Assembly: GCA_021372495.1 (NCBI GenBank)
Contig: JAJFUF010000006.1
Location: 62,001-126,000, forward strand
Direction: 5' to 3'
From: Lysobacteraceae bacterium
GTDB taxonomy: Bacteria; Pseudomonadota; Gammaproteobacteria; Xanthomonadales; Rhodanobacteraceae
Length of the DNA: 64,000 nt
Numbering within the stretch: position 1 is the first letter of the stretch; each line of letters starts with the position of its first letter. Both the position numbers and the translations under genes were made by a program. Below the pieces are notes generated by a model. The model worked only from the letters and a program-made list of their open reading frames with translations. It was not told where the DNA came from and searched no databases. Below are positions 8,689 to 20,540 of the stretch, one piece after another.

Positions 8689-9539
8689 TGGCCGTCTGGG
8701 CGATCGGCGACGTGCAAGGCTGCTACCCCGAGTTGCAGCGCCTGCTGGACAAGCTGCGCTTCGATCCGGCGCAGGATGCGCTGTGGTTCTGCGGCGACCT
8801 GGTCAACCGCGGCGGCGAGTCGCTGGAAGTGCTGCGGCTCGCGCACTCGCTGCGCGAACGCTGCACGATCACGCTGGGCAATCACGACCTCAGCCTGCTC
8901 GCGGTCGCGGAACGCAAGCGCGAGGCGCAGGCCAAGACCAACCCCGACCTGCGCCGCGTCCTGTTCGCCGACGACCGCGACGTGCTGCTCGATTGGCTGC
9001 GCGTGCAGAAGCTGCTGCACCACGACGCCGCGCTCGGCTGGACCATGGTCCACGCCGGCCTGGCACCGTCATGGACGCTGGAGCAGGCGCAAAGCGTCGC
9101 GCGCGAGGTCGAGCAGGCGCTGTCCGGCCCGCAGTACCGCCGGCTGCTGAAGCAGATGTTCGGCGACCGGCCGGCCGCCTGGAATCCGCGGCTGCAGGGC
9201 CTCGACCGCCTGCGCGCCTCGATCAACGTGCTGACGCGCATGCGCTACTGCGACGTGCGCGGCCGCATCGCCTTCGAGGAGAAAGGCGCGCCCGGCACGC
9301 AGAAACCGGGACTCTACCCCTGGTACGAAGTGCCCGGCATGGCGCGCCGCGATACGCGCATCATCTGCGGCCACTGGTCGGCGCTCGGCCGCTTCGCCGG
9401 CCTCGGCATCCACGCGATCGACACCGGCTGCGTGTGGGGCGGCACGCTCACCGCGCTGCGCCTCGACACGCCCGACCCGCTCTACGTCGCCGTCGCCGCC
9501 GAGCCGCAGCGCCGGCGCACGCCCGGCAGCGAGGAGTAG
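8688..9539 (+). CDS. apaH: Symmetrical bis(5'-nucleosyl)-tetraphosphatase ApaH
   Basis: ApaH cleaves diadenosine tetraphosphate to two ADP and also removes Np4-type caps from RNA 5' ends. The 283-residue sequence has the phosphoesterase metal motifs in order: IGDVQGCY (6-13), FCGDLVNRGG and TLGNHDLSLL, then the histidine-containing VHAGLAPSW and the late CGHWSALG. This is the complete set of the calcineurin-like phosphatase fold. It is the last gene of the lptD operon; the 275 bases that follow carry no recognisable gene and no clear terminator. Confidence 0.96.
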   Translation: MAVWAIGDVQGCYPELQRLLDKLRFDPAQDALWFCGDLVNRGGESLEVLRLAHSLRERCTITLGNHDLSLLAVAERKREAQAKTNPDLRRVLFADDRDVLLDWLRVQKLLHHDAALGWTMVHAGLAPSWTLEQAQSVAREVEQALSGPQYRRLLKQMFGDRPAAWNPRLQGLDRLRASINVLTRMRYCDVRGRIAFEEKGAPGTQKPGLYPWYEVPGMARRDTRIICGHWSALGRFAGLGIHAIDTGCVWGGTLTALRLDTPDPLYVAVAAEPQRRRTPGSEE

Positions 9540-9814
9540 GCCGGCTCGGCCGTCGCTTTCCGGCCCAGGCGGGCGCGCCCTGCAACCGTCGCAGTGCGGT
9601 GCAACGCGAGCGTCCGTCGCCATGAAGCAGCCGCGACGCGCCCTTTTTGGCCACCCTGGCCAGCTCCCATTCCGATCGCGTCGCTCCGCGCCGACGGTCG
9701 CCGCACGGCGCCATTGATCTCGCGCAAGATGTGCCGCCCGCGCGGCGTCCAGATAGAAACCGCGACACCGCCGATGTCCCCCGCGACCGCGGCGGGCTGA
9801 TCGAGGAGTACGCC

Positions 9815-10561
9815 ATGATGAAGCCCGGCGCCTTGGGATTCCTGCTGATGCTGTTGGTGCTGCTGCCCGGCCTCGCGCAGGCGCAGCGCGTGTATGCCTC
9901 GGTCAGCGTGCATCTGCGCGCAGGTCCCGCGCCTGACTATCCGGTCGTCGCCATCGTGCCCGCCGGTGTCGCCATCTCGGTGCAAGGCTGCCTCGGCGAC
10001 TACACCTGGTGCGACGTCGTCATCGGGCCCGACCGCGGCTGGATGTATGCCGCCTACATCATGTATCCGTACTACGGCCGCGACGTGCCCGTGATCTACT
10101 ACGGTCCGCGGATCGGCATCAGCGTGGTCGGCTTCGTCCTGCCGGACTACTGGCGCGCGCACTACCGCACCCGCTACTTCTACCGCGACCGCGACCGCTG
10201 GGAATACCGCTACCGCACCCGCCGCGTGGGCCCGCCGTCGCACGGACCGCGCGAGCAGCATCCGCCGCGGCCCCGGCAACACGGCCCGGGATACCAGCGC
10301 ACGCGGCCGGCCGGACAAGGCGGGCAACAGCCGCCCAGGAAGCCGAAGAAGGGCGGACCGGGCGGGCCACCACTGCGGCAGGACGAAGGATTGCACCCGG
10401 ATTCGCGTGGCGCGGCTCAGCGGGGGCAGGTCACCGCGTCAACAAGTCGCCAGCGGTTCCACTTCCGAAGTGCCTGCTTGACGGCGGAGCTTGCAGGTGC
10501 AACCCGCAGTCGGGATCACGCTGCGGAGCAGCAGAGCCAGACACCGGCAAGGCGGCGGTAA
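9815..10561 (+). CDS. Exported SH3-domain protein with Arg/Tyr/Pro-rich tail
   Basis: The start at ATG 9815 (a second ATG follows at 9818) is supported by GAGGAG about 7 bases upstream. Residues 1-24 form a Sec signal peptide ending AQAQ. A bacterial SH3 domain follows (about 25-80, VSVHLRAGPAPDYPVVAIVP), with two cysteines in GCLGDYTWCDV. Then come a Tyr/Gly-rich stretch with YGPRIGISV, an Arg/Tyr-rich stretch (YRTRYFYRDRDRWEYRYR) and a Pro/Gly-rich tail. The last 60 residues look like translated noncoding DNA, so a lost stop or frameshift near base 10380 is possible. It is probably a periplasmic or cell-wall-associated protein of unknown role. Confidence 0.75.
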   Translation: MMKPGALGFLLMLLVLLPGLAQAQRVYASVSVHLRAGPAPDYPVVAIVPAGVAISVQGCLGDYTWCDVVIGPDRGWMYAAYIMYPYYGRDVPVIYYGPRIGISVVGFVLPDYWRAHYRTRYFYRDRDRWEYRYRTRRVGPPSHGPREQHPPRPRQHGPGYQRTRPAGQGGQQPPRKPKKGGPGGPPLRQDEGLHPDSRGAAQRGQVTASTSRQRFHFRSACLTAELAGATRSRDHAAEQQSQTPARRR

Positions 10562-10577
10562 TAGCTGCGCAAAGGAA

Positions 10578-10599
10578 AAGGCGGCCGCGGGGCCGCCTT
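10578..10599. terminator. Bidirectional intrinsic terminator
   Basis: A perfect 9-base-pair stem (AAGGCGGCC / GGCCGCCTT) with a 4-base loop sits between two convergent genes. Read on the minus strand it is followed by TTTTCCTTT, a good terminator tail for secA. On the plus strand the tail TTCCTCT is weaker. Confidence 0.8.
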
Positions 10600-10628
10600 C
10601 CTCTATCTACCGGGTGAATCGACCGATC

Positions 10629-13370
<2,742 letters not shown>

Positions 13371-13483
13371 CGGCGATGCGCAGGCCAAGGAAATGGAAGG
13401 ACGGACGCCCGCTGCGGCGGACGCGAAACGGCGATGATACTACGAGGCGGTCGCCACGCCCGCAAAGGCATGGCGACGCGGCG

Positions 13484-13501
13484 GCGGGGTTTCAACCCCG
13501 C
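13484..13501 (-). terminator. Possible hairpin between M23 peptidase gene and secA
   Basis: The sequence GCGGGGTTTCAACCCCGC can form a 6-8 base-pair stem with a small loop just downstream of the minus-strand peptidase stop. No T-run follows, so it could be a weak terminator or only part of the secA leader. Confidence 0.35.
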
Positions 13502-13535
13502 GTGTTGGACCGGGCTCGCGCGGCGGGGTTCCCGC

Positions 13536-14465
13536 TCAGCGGTGGCCGCGCACGTAGGCCAGCGGATTGACCGGCCGGCCCTGGTACCACACCTCGAAGT
13601 GCACGTGCGGTCCGGTCGAGCGGCCGGTCGAGCCGACGTCGGCGATCACCTGCCCGGCGTGCACGCGCTGGCCCGGATGCACCAGCAGCCTGCTGGCGTG
13701 GGCGTAGCGCGTCATGTAGCCATTGCCGTGGTCGACCTCGACCACGTTGCCGTAGCCGGAGCGCGTGCTGGCGTAGGTAACCACGCCCTCGGCGACGGCG
13801 TGGATGCCGGTACCCCAGGCGGCGTCGATGTCGAGGCCCGCATGGAAGCCCTTCTCGCCCGAGAACGGATCGGCGCGGCTGCCGAAATAGGAGGCGATGT
13901 AGCCCGGCACCGGCATGCCGGTGGGGCGCAGCGCGGAATCGACCTTGCGGTCCAGCAGCAGGTTCTCGAGCACGTCGAGCTGGGCCTGCTGGCGGTCGAA
14001 CTGCGCACGCAGGTCGTCGATCGAACGCCCGAGGCCCTGCGGCAGCGCGTAGCTGTCGCCGCCGGCGAGCTCCGGGCCGCCAACCGCGGGCGGCTGGTCG
14101 AAATCGAACTCGCCGTCGCCGAGCTTGCCGGCCTGGGTGAGGCGCTCGCCCAGCGCGTCCAGGCGCATCGCCTGCGCCTCGAGCCGGCCGAGCTGGACCG
14201 CCATCGCGTTCATGTCGCGCTCGGCACCACGCCGCACTTCGCCGAGCTGGACGCGCTGCTGCGCGACCTGCGCCTTCAGCGTCGCGATCTCGGCCAGCGC
14301 GCGATCGCGCGGGTTGGCCAGCCACAGCGCCAGGCCCGCACCGAGGCCCGCGCAGGCGAGCACCGCGGAGGCGAGGCCGACGGCGATGCGTCGGCGCACG
14401 CGCGTGCAGGTCAGATCGACGGTCTTGGGAGCCTTGGTGGACCTGGAGACGAGTAAGATATTCAT
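13536..14465 (-). CDS. M23 family (LytM-type) metallopeptidase, membrane-anchored
   Basis: The 309-residue protein has one N-terminal membrane segment (about 27-50), a coiled-coil-like stretch (about 55-165, rich in Gln, Arg and Leu), and a C-terminal M23 domain (about 190-305). Zinc-ligand motifs are present: GFHAGLDID and HVHFEVW, with the intervening GNVVEVDHGNGYMTRYAH. Active LytM enzymes cut peptide crosslinks of peptidoglycan and others act as amidase activators; the intact motifs favour an active enzyme. ATG 14465 (MNILLVSRS) is preferred over GTG 14471. It diverges from dciA with only 27 bases between the two start codons. The segment of order secA, M23, dciA, lpxC recurs in Xanthomonadales as far as I know. 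Confidence 0.9.
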   Translation of the reverse strand: MNILLVSRSTKAPKTVDLTCTRVRRRIAVGLASAVLACAGLGAGLALWLANPRDRALAEIATLKAQVAQQRVQLGEVRRGAERDMNAMAVQLGRLEAQAMRLDALGERLTQAGKLGDGEFDFDQPPAVGGPELAGGDSYALPQGLGRSIDDLRAQFDRQQAQLDVLENLLLDRKVDSALRPTGMPVPGYIASYFGSRADPFSGEKGFHAGLDIDAAWGTGIHAVAEGVVTYASTRSGYGNVVEVDHGNGYMTRYAHASRLLVHPGQRVHAGQVIADVGSTGRSTGPHVHFEVWYQGRPVNPLAYVRGHR

Positions 14466-14492
14466 GCGCACACGTTCGAGAAGGTTTCCGCC

Positions 14493-14960
14493 GTGCAGCC
14501 GTCGTCCCCATCACGCCGCAAACGCTCCGGGCCGGTGCCCGTGGGCGAATGCGTTTCCGTCGCGGCGCTGGCCGAACGCGCGCGCGAGCTGGATCGGATG
14601 GACCAGCGACTGCGCCAGACGCTGCCCGTCCCGCTCCGCGATCAGGTCAGGTTCGCGGATGTACGCAACGGTCGCGTCGTCTTTCTGGCGTCCTCTCCCG
14701 CCTGGGCTTCGAGGCTGCGCCTGGCACAGGCACAAATCCTCTCCACCGCGCGCACGCTGGGCGTGCGGGCCGAATCGGTCACCGTGAAAGTGGCAACCCT
14801 GCCGTCCGTTCCCCCGGAGCCGGCTGGGCGGAAGCCCCTTTCGCCTGCCGCCGCCCGCCACCTGCAGGCTGCGGCAAAGTCCCTCACAGACCCGGAATTG
14901 CGGGCCTTGTTCCTGGAACTGGCGTCCTTCGCCGAATTGTCTTCCCCGCACGGACGCTAG
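14493..14960 (+). CDS. dciA: DciA-type DUF721 protein (replicative helicase loader candidate)
   Basis: The 155-residue protein matches the DUF721 pattern. Basic N-terminal residues (SRRKRSG) come first, then the globular core with RVVFLASSPAWASRLRLAQ (about 64-82), which is the segment conserved in DciA proteins, and a Pro-rich, Ala-rich tail. DciA loads the DnaB helicase in bacteria that lack DnaC or DnaI. The GTG start lies 27 bases from the divergent M23 peptidase start. It is convergent with lpxC, and a strong hairpin separates them. Confidence 0.82.
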   Translation: MQPSSPSRRKRSGPVPVGECVSVAALAERARELDRMDQRLRQTLPVPLRDQVRFADVRNGRVVFLASSPAWASRLRLAQAQILSTARTLGVRAESVTVKVATLPSVPPEPAGRKPLSPAAARHLQAAAKSLTDPELRALFLELASFAELSSPHGR

Positions 14961-14973
14961 GTCCGCCCCTCTG

Positions 14974-14994
14974 GCGACGGGCTTGCCCCGTCGC
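14974..14994. terminator. Hairpin between convergent dciA and lpxC
   Basis: A perfect 8-base-pair stem (GCGACGGG / CCCGTCGC) with a 5-base loop lies 14 bases after the dciA stop. The following GCTTGTTGTTGTGG is only moderately T-rich. It fits a terminator for dciA, and possibly for lpxC from the other side. Confidence 0.55.
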
Positions 14995-15075
14995 GGTACC
15001 GCTTGTTGTTGTGGTGCGACTATCTCGAATCCCGCCCACCCGGTCCCGGATGGGCGTCACAAATGTCAACGGATG

Positions 15076-15987
15076 TTACACCGCCTGCGCCGGATGGGTA
15101 TAGGAGATCGGAGCGGTCTCCGGATCCCTGAAGATCACCTCTTCCCACGCCTCGGCGTCGGCCATCAGCGTGCGCAGCAGCCGGTTGTTGAGCTCGTGGC
15201 CCGACTTGTGTCCGAAGAACGCGCCGATCAGGCTGTGGCCCAGCAGGTACAGGTCGCCGATCGCGTCGAGGATCTTGTGCTTGACGAACTCGTCCTCGTA
15301 GCGCAGGCCGTCCTCGTTCAGCACGCGATAGTCGTCCAGCACGATCGCGTTGTCCATCGAGCCGCCCAGCGCCAGGTTGCGTTCGCGCAGCATCTCGATG
15401 TCGCGCATGAACCCGAAGGTGCGCGCGCGGCTGACTTCCTTGACGAACGAGGTGGTCGAGAAGTCGATCTCGGCCATCGACGAGCGCTTGGTGAAGATCG
15501 GATGATTGAAGTCGATCGAGAAGCCCACCTTGAAGCCGTCGAACGGCTCGAAGCGGGCCCACTTGTCGCCATCCTGCACCTTGATCGGTTTCTTGATGCG
15601 GATGAAGCGCTTGGGCGCCTCCTGCTCCTCGATGCCGGCGGACTGCAGCAGGAACACGAAGGGTCCCGCGCTGCCGTCCATGATCGGCACTTCGGGCGCC
15701 GACAGGTCGACGTAGGCGTTGTCGATGCCCAGCCCGGCCATCGCCGAGAGCAGGTGCTCGACCGTGCCGACGCGCACGCCGTCCTTCACCAGCGTGCTGG
15801 AAAGGCGCGTATCGCCGACATTCTCGCAGCGGGAGGGGATCTCCACCGGGGGGGTCAGGTCGGTGCGGCGAAACACGATGCCCGTGTCCGCCGCTGCGGG
15901 CCGCAAGGTCATGTAGACCTTGTCGCCCGTGTGCAGACCGACGCCCGTCGCCCGGATGACGTTCTTGAGCGTACGCTGCTTGATCAT
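15076..15987 (-). CDS. lpxC: UDP-3-O-acyl-N-acetylglucosamine deacetylase LpxC
   Basis: LpxC performs the committed step of lipid A synthesis, a zinc-dependent deacetylation in the cytoplasm. The 303 residues start [19 protein letters not shown], the family hallmark. Zinc ligands lie in [15 protein letters not shown] (about 78-92) and in [17 protein letters not shown] with the later [11 protein letters not shown], which carries the general catalytic His. Length is normal. It sits downstream of ftsZ but is separated by 336 bases of strongly folded DNA, so it probably has its own promoter. LpxC level is usually set by proteolysis of its C-terminal tail; here the tail is HPAQAV. Confidence 0.97.
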   Translation of the reverse strand: MIKQRTLKNVIRATGVGLHTGDKVYMTLRPAAADTGIVFRRTDLTPPVEIPSRCENVGDTRLSSTLVKDGVRVGTVEHLLSAMAGLGIDNAYVDLSAPEVPIMDGSAGPFVFLLQSAGIEEQEAPKRFIRIKKPIKVQDGDKWARFEPFDGFKVGFSIDFNHPIFTKRSSMAEIDFSTTSFVKEVSRARTFGFMRDIEMLRERNLALGGSMDNAIVLDDYRVLNEDGLRYEDEFVKHKILDAIGDLYLLGHSLIGAFFGHKSGHELNNRLLRTLMADAEAWEEVIFRDPETAPISYTHPAQAV

Positions 15988-16029
15988 TTCTAGTTGTAAT
16001 CCCGTGGGGCAGCAGCAAAAGTGCGCCGG

Positions 16030-16057
16030 ATGCTAGCACACCACCCGGCCCTGAAAA
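16030..16057 (-). promoter_or_regulatory. Candidate lpxC promoter
   Basis: On the minus strand TTTTCA (16052-16057) and TAGCAT (16030-16035) are separated by 16 bases, and the second lies within TGCTAGCAT, an extended -10 form. It would give a leader of about 35 bases before the lpxC ATG at 15987. The match at -35 is weak, so the call is tentative. Confidence 0.35.
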
Positions 16058-16132
16058 TAAACCGGCCAGTCCAAATTCAGACGGCGGTCACGATTTCTTA
16101 ACTTTTACTCTCCTCCGCCCCCGAAGGAAAGT

Positions 16133-16262
16133 GCCGCGGCCATCCACCCGGGAATGGCCGCGGCCAAGGCTGCCCCGCCTTCGCGAGAAGGCGGCCTGAC
16201 CGGGGCGGCGGACGGGGAGCCGCCCCGGTGGGGATTACTCCCCCGGTCGCCCGGACCGGGGG
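16133..16262. other. Cluster of four perfect hairpins in the 336-base ftsZ-lpxC gap
   Basis: Four perfect inverted repeats lie one after another. They are 16133-16143 with 16154-16164 (11 pairs); 16175-16182 with 16187-16194 (8 pairs closed by a GCGA loop); 16199-16209 with 16219-16229 (11 pairs); and 16240-16248 with 16254-16262 (9 pairs). They are downstream of the ftsZ stop and upstream of lpxC on the minus strand. No T-run follows any of them. They could stop ftsZ transcription, protect its 3' end from exonucleases, or be a repeat element. No gene is seen in this gap; nearer lpxC the DNA is AT-richer and holds a candidate promoter. Confidence 0.75.
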
Positions 16263-16323
16263 ATGCGCGCCGCGTCACCGCGGGCGCCGCCCCGCCGTCG
16301 CCGGCGGGGCCGGAGCGTCGGCC

Positions 16324-17505
16324 TCAATCCGCCTGGCGGCGCAGGAACGCCGGGATGTCCAGGTAGTCGATGGTCGGCTCGGGCTTGGCCTCCACCTGCG
16401 CCTCGGCCTGGGCGCGCGGCGCCGGCGCGCGGGCCGGGGCGGCGTAGTCCACCACCTCGGTGCCGGTACCGGTGCGCAGCATCACCGGGCGCGGGCGCGG
16501 CGCCGGTGCCTCCTCGCGCCGCATCGCCGGCGCGCCGCGGGTGACGACGGCGCGGTTGAGGCCGGTGGCGACCACGGTCACGCGGACGTCGTCCTGCAGG
16601 TCCGGGTCGAGCGCGGTACCGATCACCACGGTGGCGTCCTCGCTGGCGAAGTCGTGCACCACGCGGCCGATCTCGTCGAACTCGCGCATGGTCAGGTTCG
16701 GGCCGGCGGTGACGTTGACCAGGATGCCGCAGGCGCCGGACAGGTTGACGTCCTCCAGCAGCGGGTTGTTGATCGCCGACTCGGCCGCGGCCTGGGCGCG
16801 GTCGTCGCCGCGGGCGGTGCCGGTGCCCATCATCGCCATGCCCATCTCGGACATCACCGTGCGCACGTCGGCGAAGTCGACGTTGATCAGGCCCGGACGG
16901 GTGATCAGGTCGGCGATGCCCTGCACGGCGCCGAGCAGCACGTCGTTGGCGGCCTTGAAGGCGCTGAGCAGCGTGACCTCGCGGCCGAGCACGGTCAGCA
17001 GCTTCTCGTTCGGCACCGTGATCAGCGAGTCGACGTGCTGCTGCAGGTCCTCGATGCCCTTCAGCGCGACCTGCATGCGCCGGCGCCCTTCGAACGGGAA
17101 CGGCTTGGTGACGATCGCCACGGTCAGGATGCCCATCTCCTTGGCCAGCTGCGCCACCACCGGCGCCGCGCCGGTGCCGGTGCCGCCGCCCATGCCGGCG
17201 GTGATGAACACCATGTCGGCGCCTTCCATCATCTCGACCACGCGCTCGCGGTCCTCGAGCGCGGCCTGGCGGCCGACCTCGGGGTTGGCGCCGGCGCCGA
17301 GGCCCTTGGTCACGTTGGCCCCCAATTGCAGGGTCACCTTGGCGCCGGAGTTCTTCAGCGCCTGCGCGTCGGTGTTGGCGCAGATGAACTCGACGCCGTC
17401 GATCTGCGAATTGACCATGTGGGCCACGGCGTTGCCGCCGCCGCCGCCCACGCCGATCACCTTGATCACCGCATTGGGTGCGAGTTTCTCGACCAGCTCG
17501 AACAT
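16324..17505 (-). CDS. ftsZ: Cell division GTPase FtsZ
   Basis: FtsZ polymerises with GTP into the septal ring. The 393 residues hold [15 protein letters not shown] (about 15-29), the tubulin signature [16 protein letters not shown] (about 101-116) and the catalytic-loop sequence [12 protein letters not shown] Pro/Ala/Arg-rich linker (about 320-378) leads to the conserved tail [13 protein letters not shown] that binds FtsA and ZipA. ATG 17505 is chosen because GGAGG lies about 8 bases upstream; the open frame runs 25 codons further without similarity. It is the last gene of the dcw cluster, 115 bases after ftsA. A 7-base-pair hairpin (17603-17621) directly after the ftsA stop may modulate read-through. 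Confidence 0.98.
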   Translation of the reverse strand: MFELVEKLAPNAVIKVIGVGGGGGNAVAHMVNSQIDGVEFICANTDAQALKNSGAKVTLQLGANVTKGLGAGANPEVGRQAALEDRERVVEMMEGADMVFITAGMGGGTGTGAAPVVAQLAKEMGILTVAIVTKPFPFEGRRRMQVALKGIEDLQQHVDSLITVPNEKLLTVLGREVTLLSAFKAANDVLLGAVQGIADLITRPGLINVDFADVRTVMSEMGMAMMGTGTARGDDRAQAAAESAINNPLLEDVNLSGACGILVNVTAGPNLTMREFDEIGRVVHDFASEDATVVIGTALDPDLQDDVRVTVVATGLNRAVVTRGAPAMRREEAPAPRPRPVMLRTGTGTEVVDYAAPARAPAPRAQAEAQVEAKPEPTIDYLDIPAFLRRQAD

Positions 17506-17620
17506 TTCCCGTCCTCCGTCTTTGCGATCTCGTTGTTTTGTCGTCTTCCCGCGCCGCGCTCCTGCGCGGTTCGGGTACAAGGGCGGCGACCCGCACCGCC
17601 CGGCGGCGCCTCCTGCGCCG

Positions 17621-18856
17621 CTAGAAGTTCTTGCTCAACCAGCCGCGCATGCGGCCGATCACGTCGCCGACGCTGCCCGCCACCGGACCCGGCGCGTGGC
17701 GCATGCCGCCCATGCGCGCGCCGTGCAGCAGCAGGCCGACGCCGGTGGCGTGGATCTGGTTGGAAACCACGTCGGCGAGCCCGGTGACGTGCTGCGGCAT
17801 GCCGACGCGCACCATCTTGTGGAAGATCTCCTCGGCCAGCTCCAGCGCGCCCTCCATCTTGGCGGCGCCGCCGCTGAGCACGATGCCGGCCGCGACCAGG
17901 CTCTCGTAGCCGGAGCGGCGCAGCTCGTCCTGCACCATCTCGAAGATCTCCTCGTAGCGCGCCTGCACCGACTGCGCGAGCGCCTGGCGCGCCAGCCGCC
18001 GCGGCGGGCGGTCGCCGACGCTGGGCACCTGGATGGTTTCCTCGGCGTGGGCGAGCTGGGCCAGCGCGCAGGCGTACTTGATCTTGATCTCCTCCGCGTG
18101 CGCGGTCGGCGTGTGCACGCCGTAGGCGATGTCGTTGGTGACCTGGTCGCCGCCGACCGGCAGCGACTTGGTGTAGCGGATCGCGCCCTGCGTGTAGATG
18201 GCGATGTCGGTGGTGCCGGCGCCGAGGTCGACCACGCACACGCCGAGCTCGCGCTCGTCGTCGGTCAGCACCGCCTTGGCGCTGGCCACCGCGGCCGGCA
18301 CCAGCTCGTCGACTGCCAGCCCGCAGCGATTGATGCACTTGCTGATGTTCTGCACCGCGCTGGCCGCGCCGGTGACCAGGTGCACGCTGGACTCGAGGCG
18401 CACGCCGCTCATGCCGACCGGGTGGCGGATGCCGTCCTGGCCGTCGATGCGGTACTCCTGCGGCTCCTTGTAGAGCACCTTGCGGTCGGCCGGGATCGCC
18501 ACCGCGCTGGCCGCTTCCAGCACCTGCTCGAGGTCGCCGGCGGTGACCTCGCGGTCGCGGATCGCCGCGGTGCCGTGCGAGTTCTTGGTCTCGAGATGGC
18601 TGCCGGAGATCGAGGCGTACACCGAGCGGATGTCGCAGCCGGCCATCAGCTCGGCTTCCTCCACCGCGCGCTGGATCGAGTGCACCGTGGATTCGATGTC
18701 GACCACCACGCCGCGCTTCAGCCCGCGCGAGACGTGCGAGCCGATGCCGATCACCTCGACCGGTTCGCCGGGCGCGTACTCGCCGACGATCGCCACCACC
18801 TTCGAGGTGCCGATGTCGAGCCCCACCACCAACTGCTTTTCGTTCTTGCGGTTCAT
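17621..18856 (-). CDS. ftsA: Cell division protein FtsA
   Basis: FtsA is an actin-like ATPase that tethers FtsZ to the membrane and recruits later division proteins. The 411 residues show the phosphate-1 motif [17 protein letters not shown] (about 8-24), the 1C subdomain typical of FtsA (about 84-165), the second phosphate motif [15 protein letters not shown], and the adenosine motif [14 protein letters not shown]. The C terminus [12 protein letters not shown] is an amphipathic membrane-targeting helix. The gene starts 2 bases after the ftsQ stop. Confidence 0.97.
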   Translation of the reverse strand: MNRKNEKQLVVGLDIGTSKVVAIVGEYAPGEPVEVIGIGSHVSRGLKRGVVVDIESTVHSIQRAVEEAELMAGCDIRSVYASISGSHLETKNSHGTAAIRDREVTAGDLEQVLEAASAVAIPADRKVLYKEPQEYRIDGQDGIRHPVGMSGVRLESSVHLVTGAASAVQNISKCINRCGLAVDELVPAAVASAKAVLTDDERELGVCVVDLGAGTTDIAIYTQGAIRYTKSLPVGGDQVTNDIAYGVHTPTAHAEEIKIKYACALAQLAHAEETIQVPSVGDRPPRRLARQALAQSVQARYEEIFEMVQDELRRSGYESLVAAGIVLSGGAAKMEGALELAEEIFHKMVRVGMPQHVTGLADVVSNQIHATGVGLLLHGARMGGMRHAPGPVAGSVGDVIGRMRGWLSKNF

Positions 18857-18858
18857 GC

Positions 18859-19608
18859 TCAGACGTTCCCGGTAGGAGCGGCGGGCTTGGCCGGCGCGGC
18901 CGCAGGCAGCGGCGGCCACTTCACGGAAAAGCCGTTGGTGTAGCGCAGATCGGCGTAGTCGAAACCGCCGCTGCGCCCGGCCATCAGCTTCGGATACACG
19001 TCGAGAAAGCGCTGCATGCGCTCCTGCGGGTGGTCGCGACCGATCACCACCACCGCGCCGTCGGACAGCGTCAGGCTCCAGCTGCCGCGCTCGGACAGCT
19101 CGACCGCGGCAACGCGCATGCCGTCGGCGCCGAATGCCTTCTGCACCTGCATGTAGAACGTCACCACGTCGGCCAGGCGGTCGTCCGGCCCGGACAGCTT
19201 CGGCAGGCCATCCACCGCGTCCGCGCCGGGAGCGCCGAACACGCGGCCGTCGCGGCCGATCAGCCGGCCCTGGCCCCAGTGCGCGAACGGCTGCAACTCG
19301 TACACGCGCAGCACCAGGGTGTCCGGCCAGCGCTTGCGCGCCTCGACGCGCTGCACCCACGGCAGCGCCGCGACCGCCTTCTGCGCGCCGCCGAGATCCA
19401 GCGCGAAGAAGCCGGCGCCGAGCAGCGGCGTGACCGCGGCGCGGATCTGCTCCGCGCCGACGCGCTGGAACTCGGCCTCCACCTTGAGGTAGCGCACCGG
19501 CCAGCGGCCGGCCGCGAACCAGCCTTCGAGCACGCCGACGATCGGCAGCGCGACCAGGGTCAGCGCGATGCCCCAGGCGACGAGGCGGATGGCGAGCGCG
19601 CCCCTCAT
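18859..19608 (-). CDS. ftsQ: Cell division protein FtsQ
   Basis: FtsQ is a bitopic inner-membrane protein that with FtsL and FtsB controls septal peptidoglycan synthesis. The 249 residues have a short cytoplasmic end, one membrane helix (about 6-28), a POTRA domain beginning [22 protein letters not shown] (about 35-56), and a beta domain containing [21 protein letters not shown]. The C-terminal tail is Pro/Ala-rich. Its start overlaps ddlB as ATGA, and ftsA follows at once, so all three are translated from one message. Confidence 0.95.
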   Translation of the reverse strand: MRGALAIRLVAWGIALTLVALPIVGVLEGWFAAGRWPVRYLKVEAEFQRVGAEQIRAAVTPLLGAGFFALDLGGAQKAVAALPWVQRVEARKRWPDTLVLRVYELQPFAHWGQGRLIGRDGRVFGAPGADAVDGLPKLSGPDDRLADVVTFYMQVQKAFGADGMRVAAVELSERGSWSLTLSDGAVVVIGRDHPQERMQRFLDVYPKLMAGRSGGFDYADLRYTNGFSVKWPPLPAAAPAKPAAPTGNV

Positions 19609-20540
19609 GCGCCCTCCCGGAACGAGGTCTCGAGGATGCGCCAGCACAGCGCTTCGAAGTCGATGCCGGCCGCGCGCGCGGCCTTCGGCACCAGCGAATG
19701 GCCGGTCATGCCGGGCGTGGTGTTCACCTCGAGCAGGAAGCAGCGGCCGGCGCGGTCGCGCATCACGTCGACACGGCCCCAGCCGGCCGCGCCGGCGGCC
19801 TGGAATGCGCGCAGCGCCAGCGCGCGCAGCTCGGTCTCGGCCGCGCCGTCGAGGCCGGGGCAGATATATTGCGTGTCCTCGGCGACGTACTTGGCGTGGT
19901 AGTCGTAGAAGCCGCCCTTCGGCACGATGCGGATCGACGGCAGCGCCTCGCCGTCGAGGATGCCGACGGTCAGCTCGTCGCCCTCGATCAACTGCTCGAC
20001 CAGCAATTCGCCGTCGTAGCGCGCGGCGAGTTCGACCGCCGCCGGCAGGTCGGCCTCGCCCTGCACGCGCGAGATGCCGACGCTGGAGCCCTCGTGCGAG
20101 GGCTTGACGATCGCCGGCAGGCCGACCGCGGCGATCGCCGCGCGAATGTCCTCGCCGCGGCGGAAGGCGACGAACTTCGGCGTCGGCAGGCCGGCGGCGA
20201 TCCACACCTGCTTGGTGCGCACCTTGTCCATGGTCAGCGCCGAGCCGAGCACGCCCGAGCCGGTGTAGGGCACGCCGAGCGACTGCAGCGCGCCCTGCAG
20301 CACGCCGTCCTCGCCGCCGCGGCCGTGCAGGATGTTGAACACGCGCGCGAAGTGGCCGGCGCGCAACGCGTCCAACAGCGCCGGGATGCCGTCGACGGCG
20401 TGCGCGTCGACGCCGCGCGCCTGCAGCGCGGCCAGCACGTTGCGGCCGGAGTCCAGCGACACCTCGCGTTCGGCGGAACTGCCGCCCATCGCCACGGCGA
20501 CGCGGCCGAACTGTCGGGGGTCGGTGATGCGCATGCTCAT
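19605..20540 (-). CDS. ddlB: D-alanine--D-alanine ligase DdlB
   Basis: DdlB joins two D-alanines with ATP to make the terminal dipeptide of the peptidoglycan stem. The 311 residues show [19 protein letters not shown] (about 14-32), [11 protein letters not shown], the ATP-grasp segment [18 protein letters not shown] (about 148-165) and the metal-binding [13 protein letters not shown] near the C terminus. The start overlaps the murC stop as ATGA; a second in-frame ATG two codons later is also possible. Length matches the B-type ligases found in dcw clusters. Confidence 0.97.
   Translation of the reverse strand: MSMRITDPRQFGRVAVAMGGSSAEREVSLDSGRNVLAALQARGVDAHAVDGIPALLDALRAGHFARVFNILHGRGGEDGVLQGALQSLGVPYTGSGVLGSALTMDKVRTKQVWIAAGLPTPKFVAFRRGEDIRAAIAAVGLPAIVKPSHEGSSVGISRVQGEADLPAAVELAARYDGELLVEQLIEGDELTVGILDGEALPSIRIVPKGGFYDYHAKYVAEDTQYICPGLDGAAETELRALALRAFQAAGAAGWGRVDVMRDRAGRCFLLEVNTTPGMTGHSLVPKAARAAGIDFEALCWRILETSFREGA

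Noticed and set aside
9540-9814. Small genes or a regulatory RNA after apaH
   Set aside because: Short frames here lack ribosome-binding sites and similarity, and no strong hairpin or promoter pair stands out.
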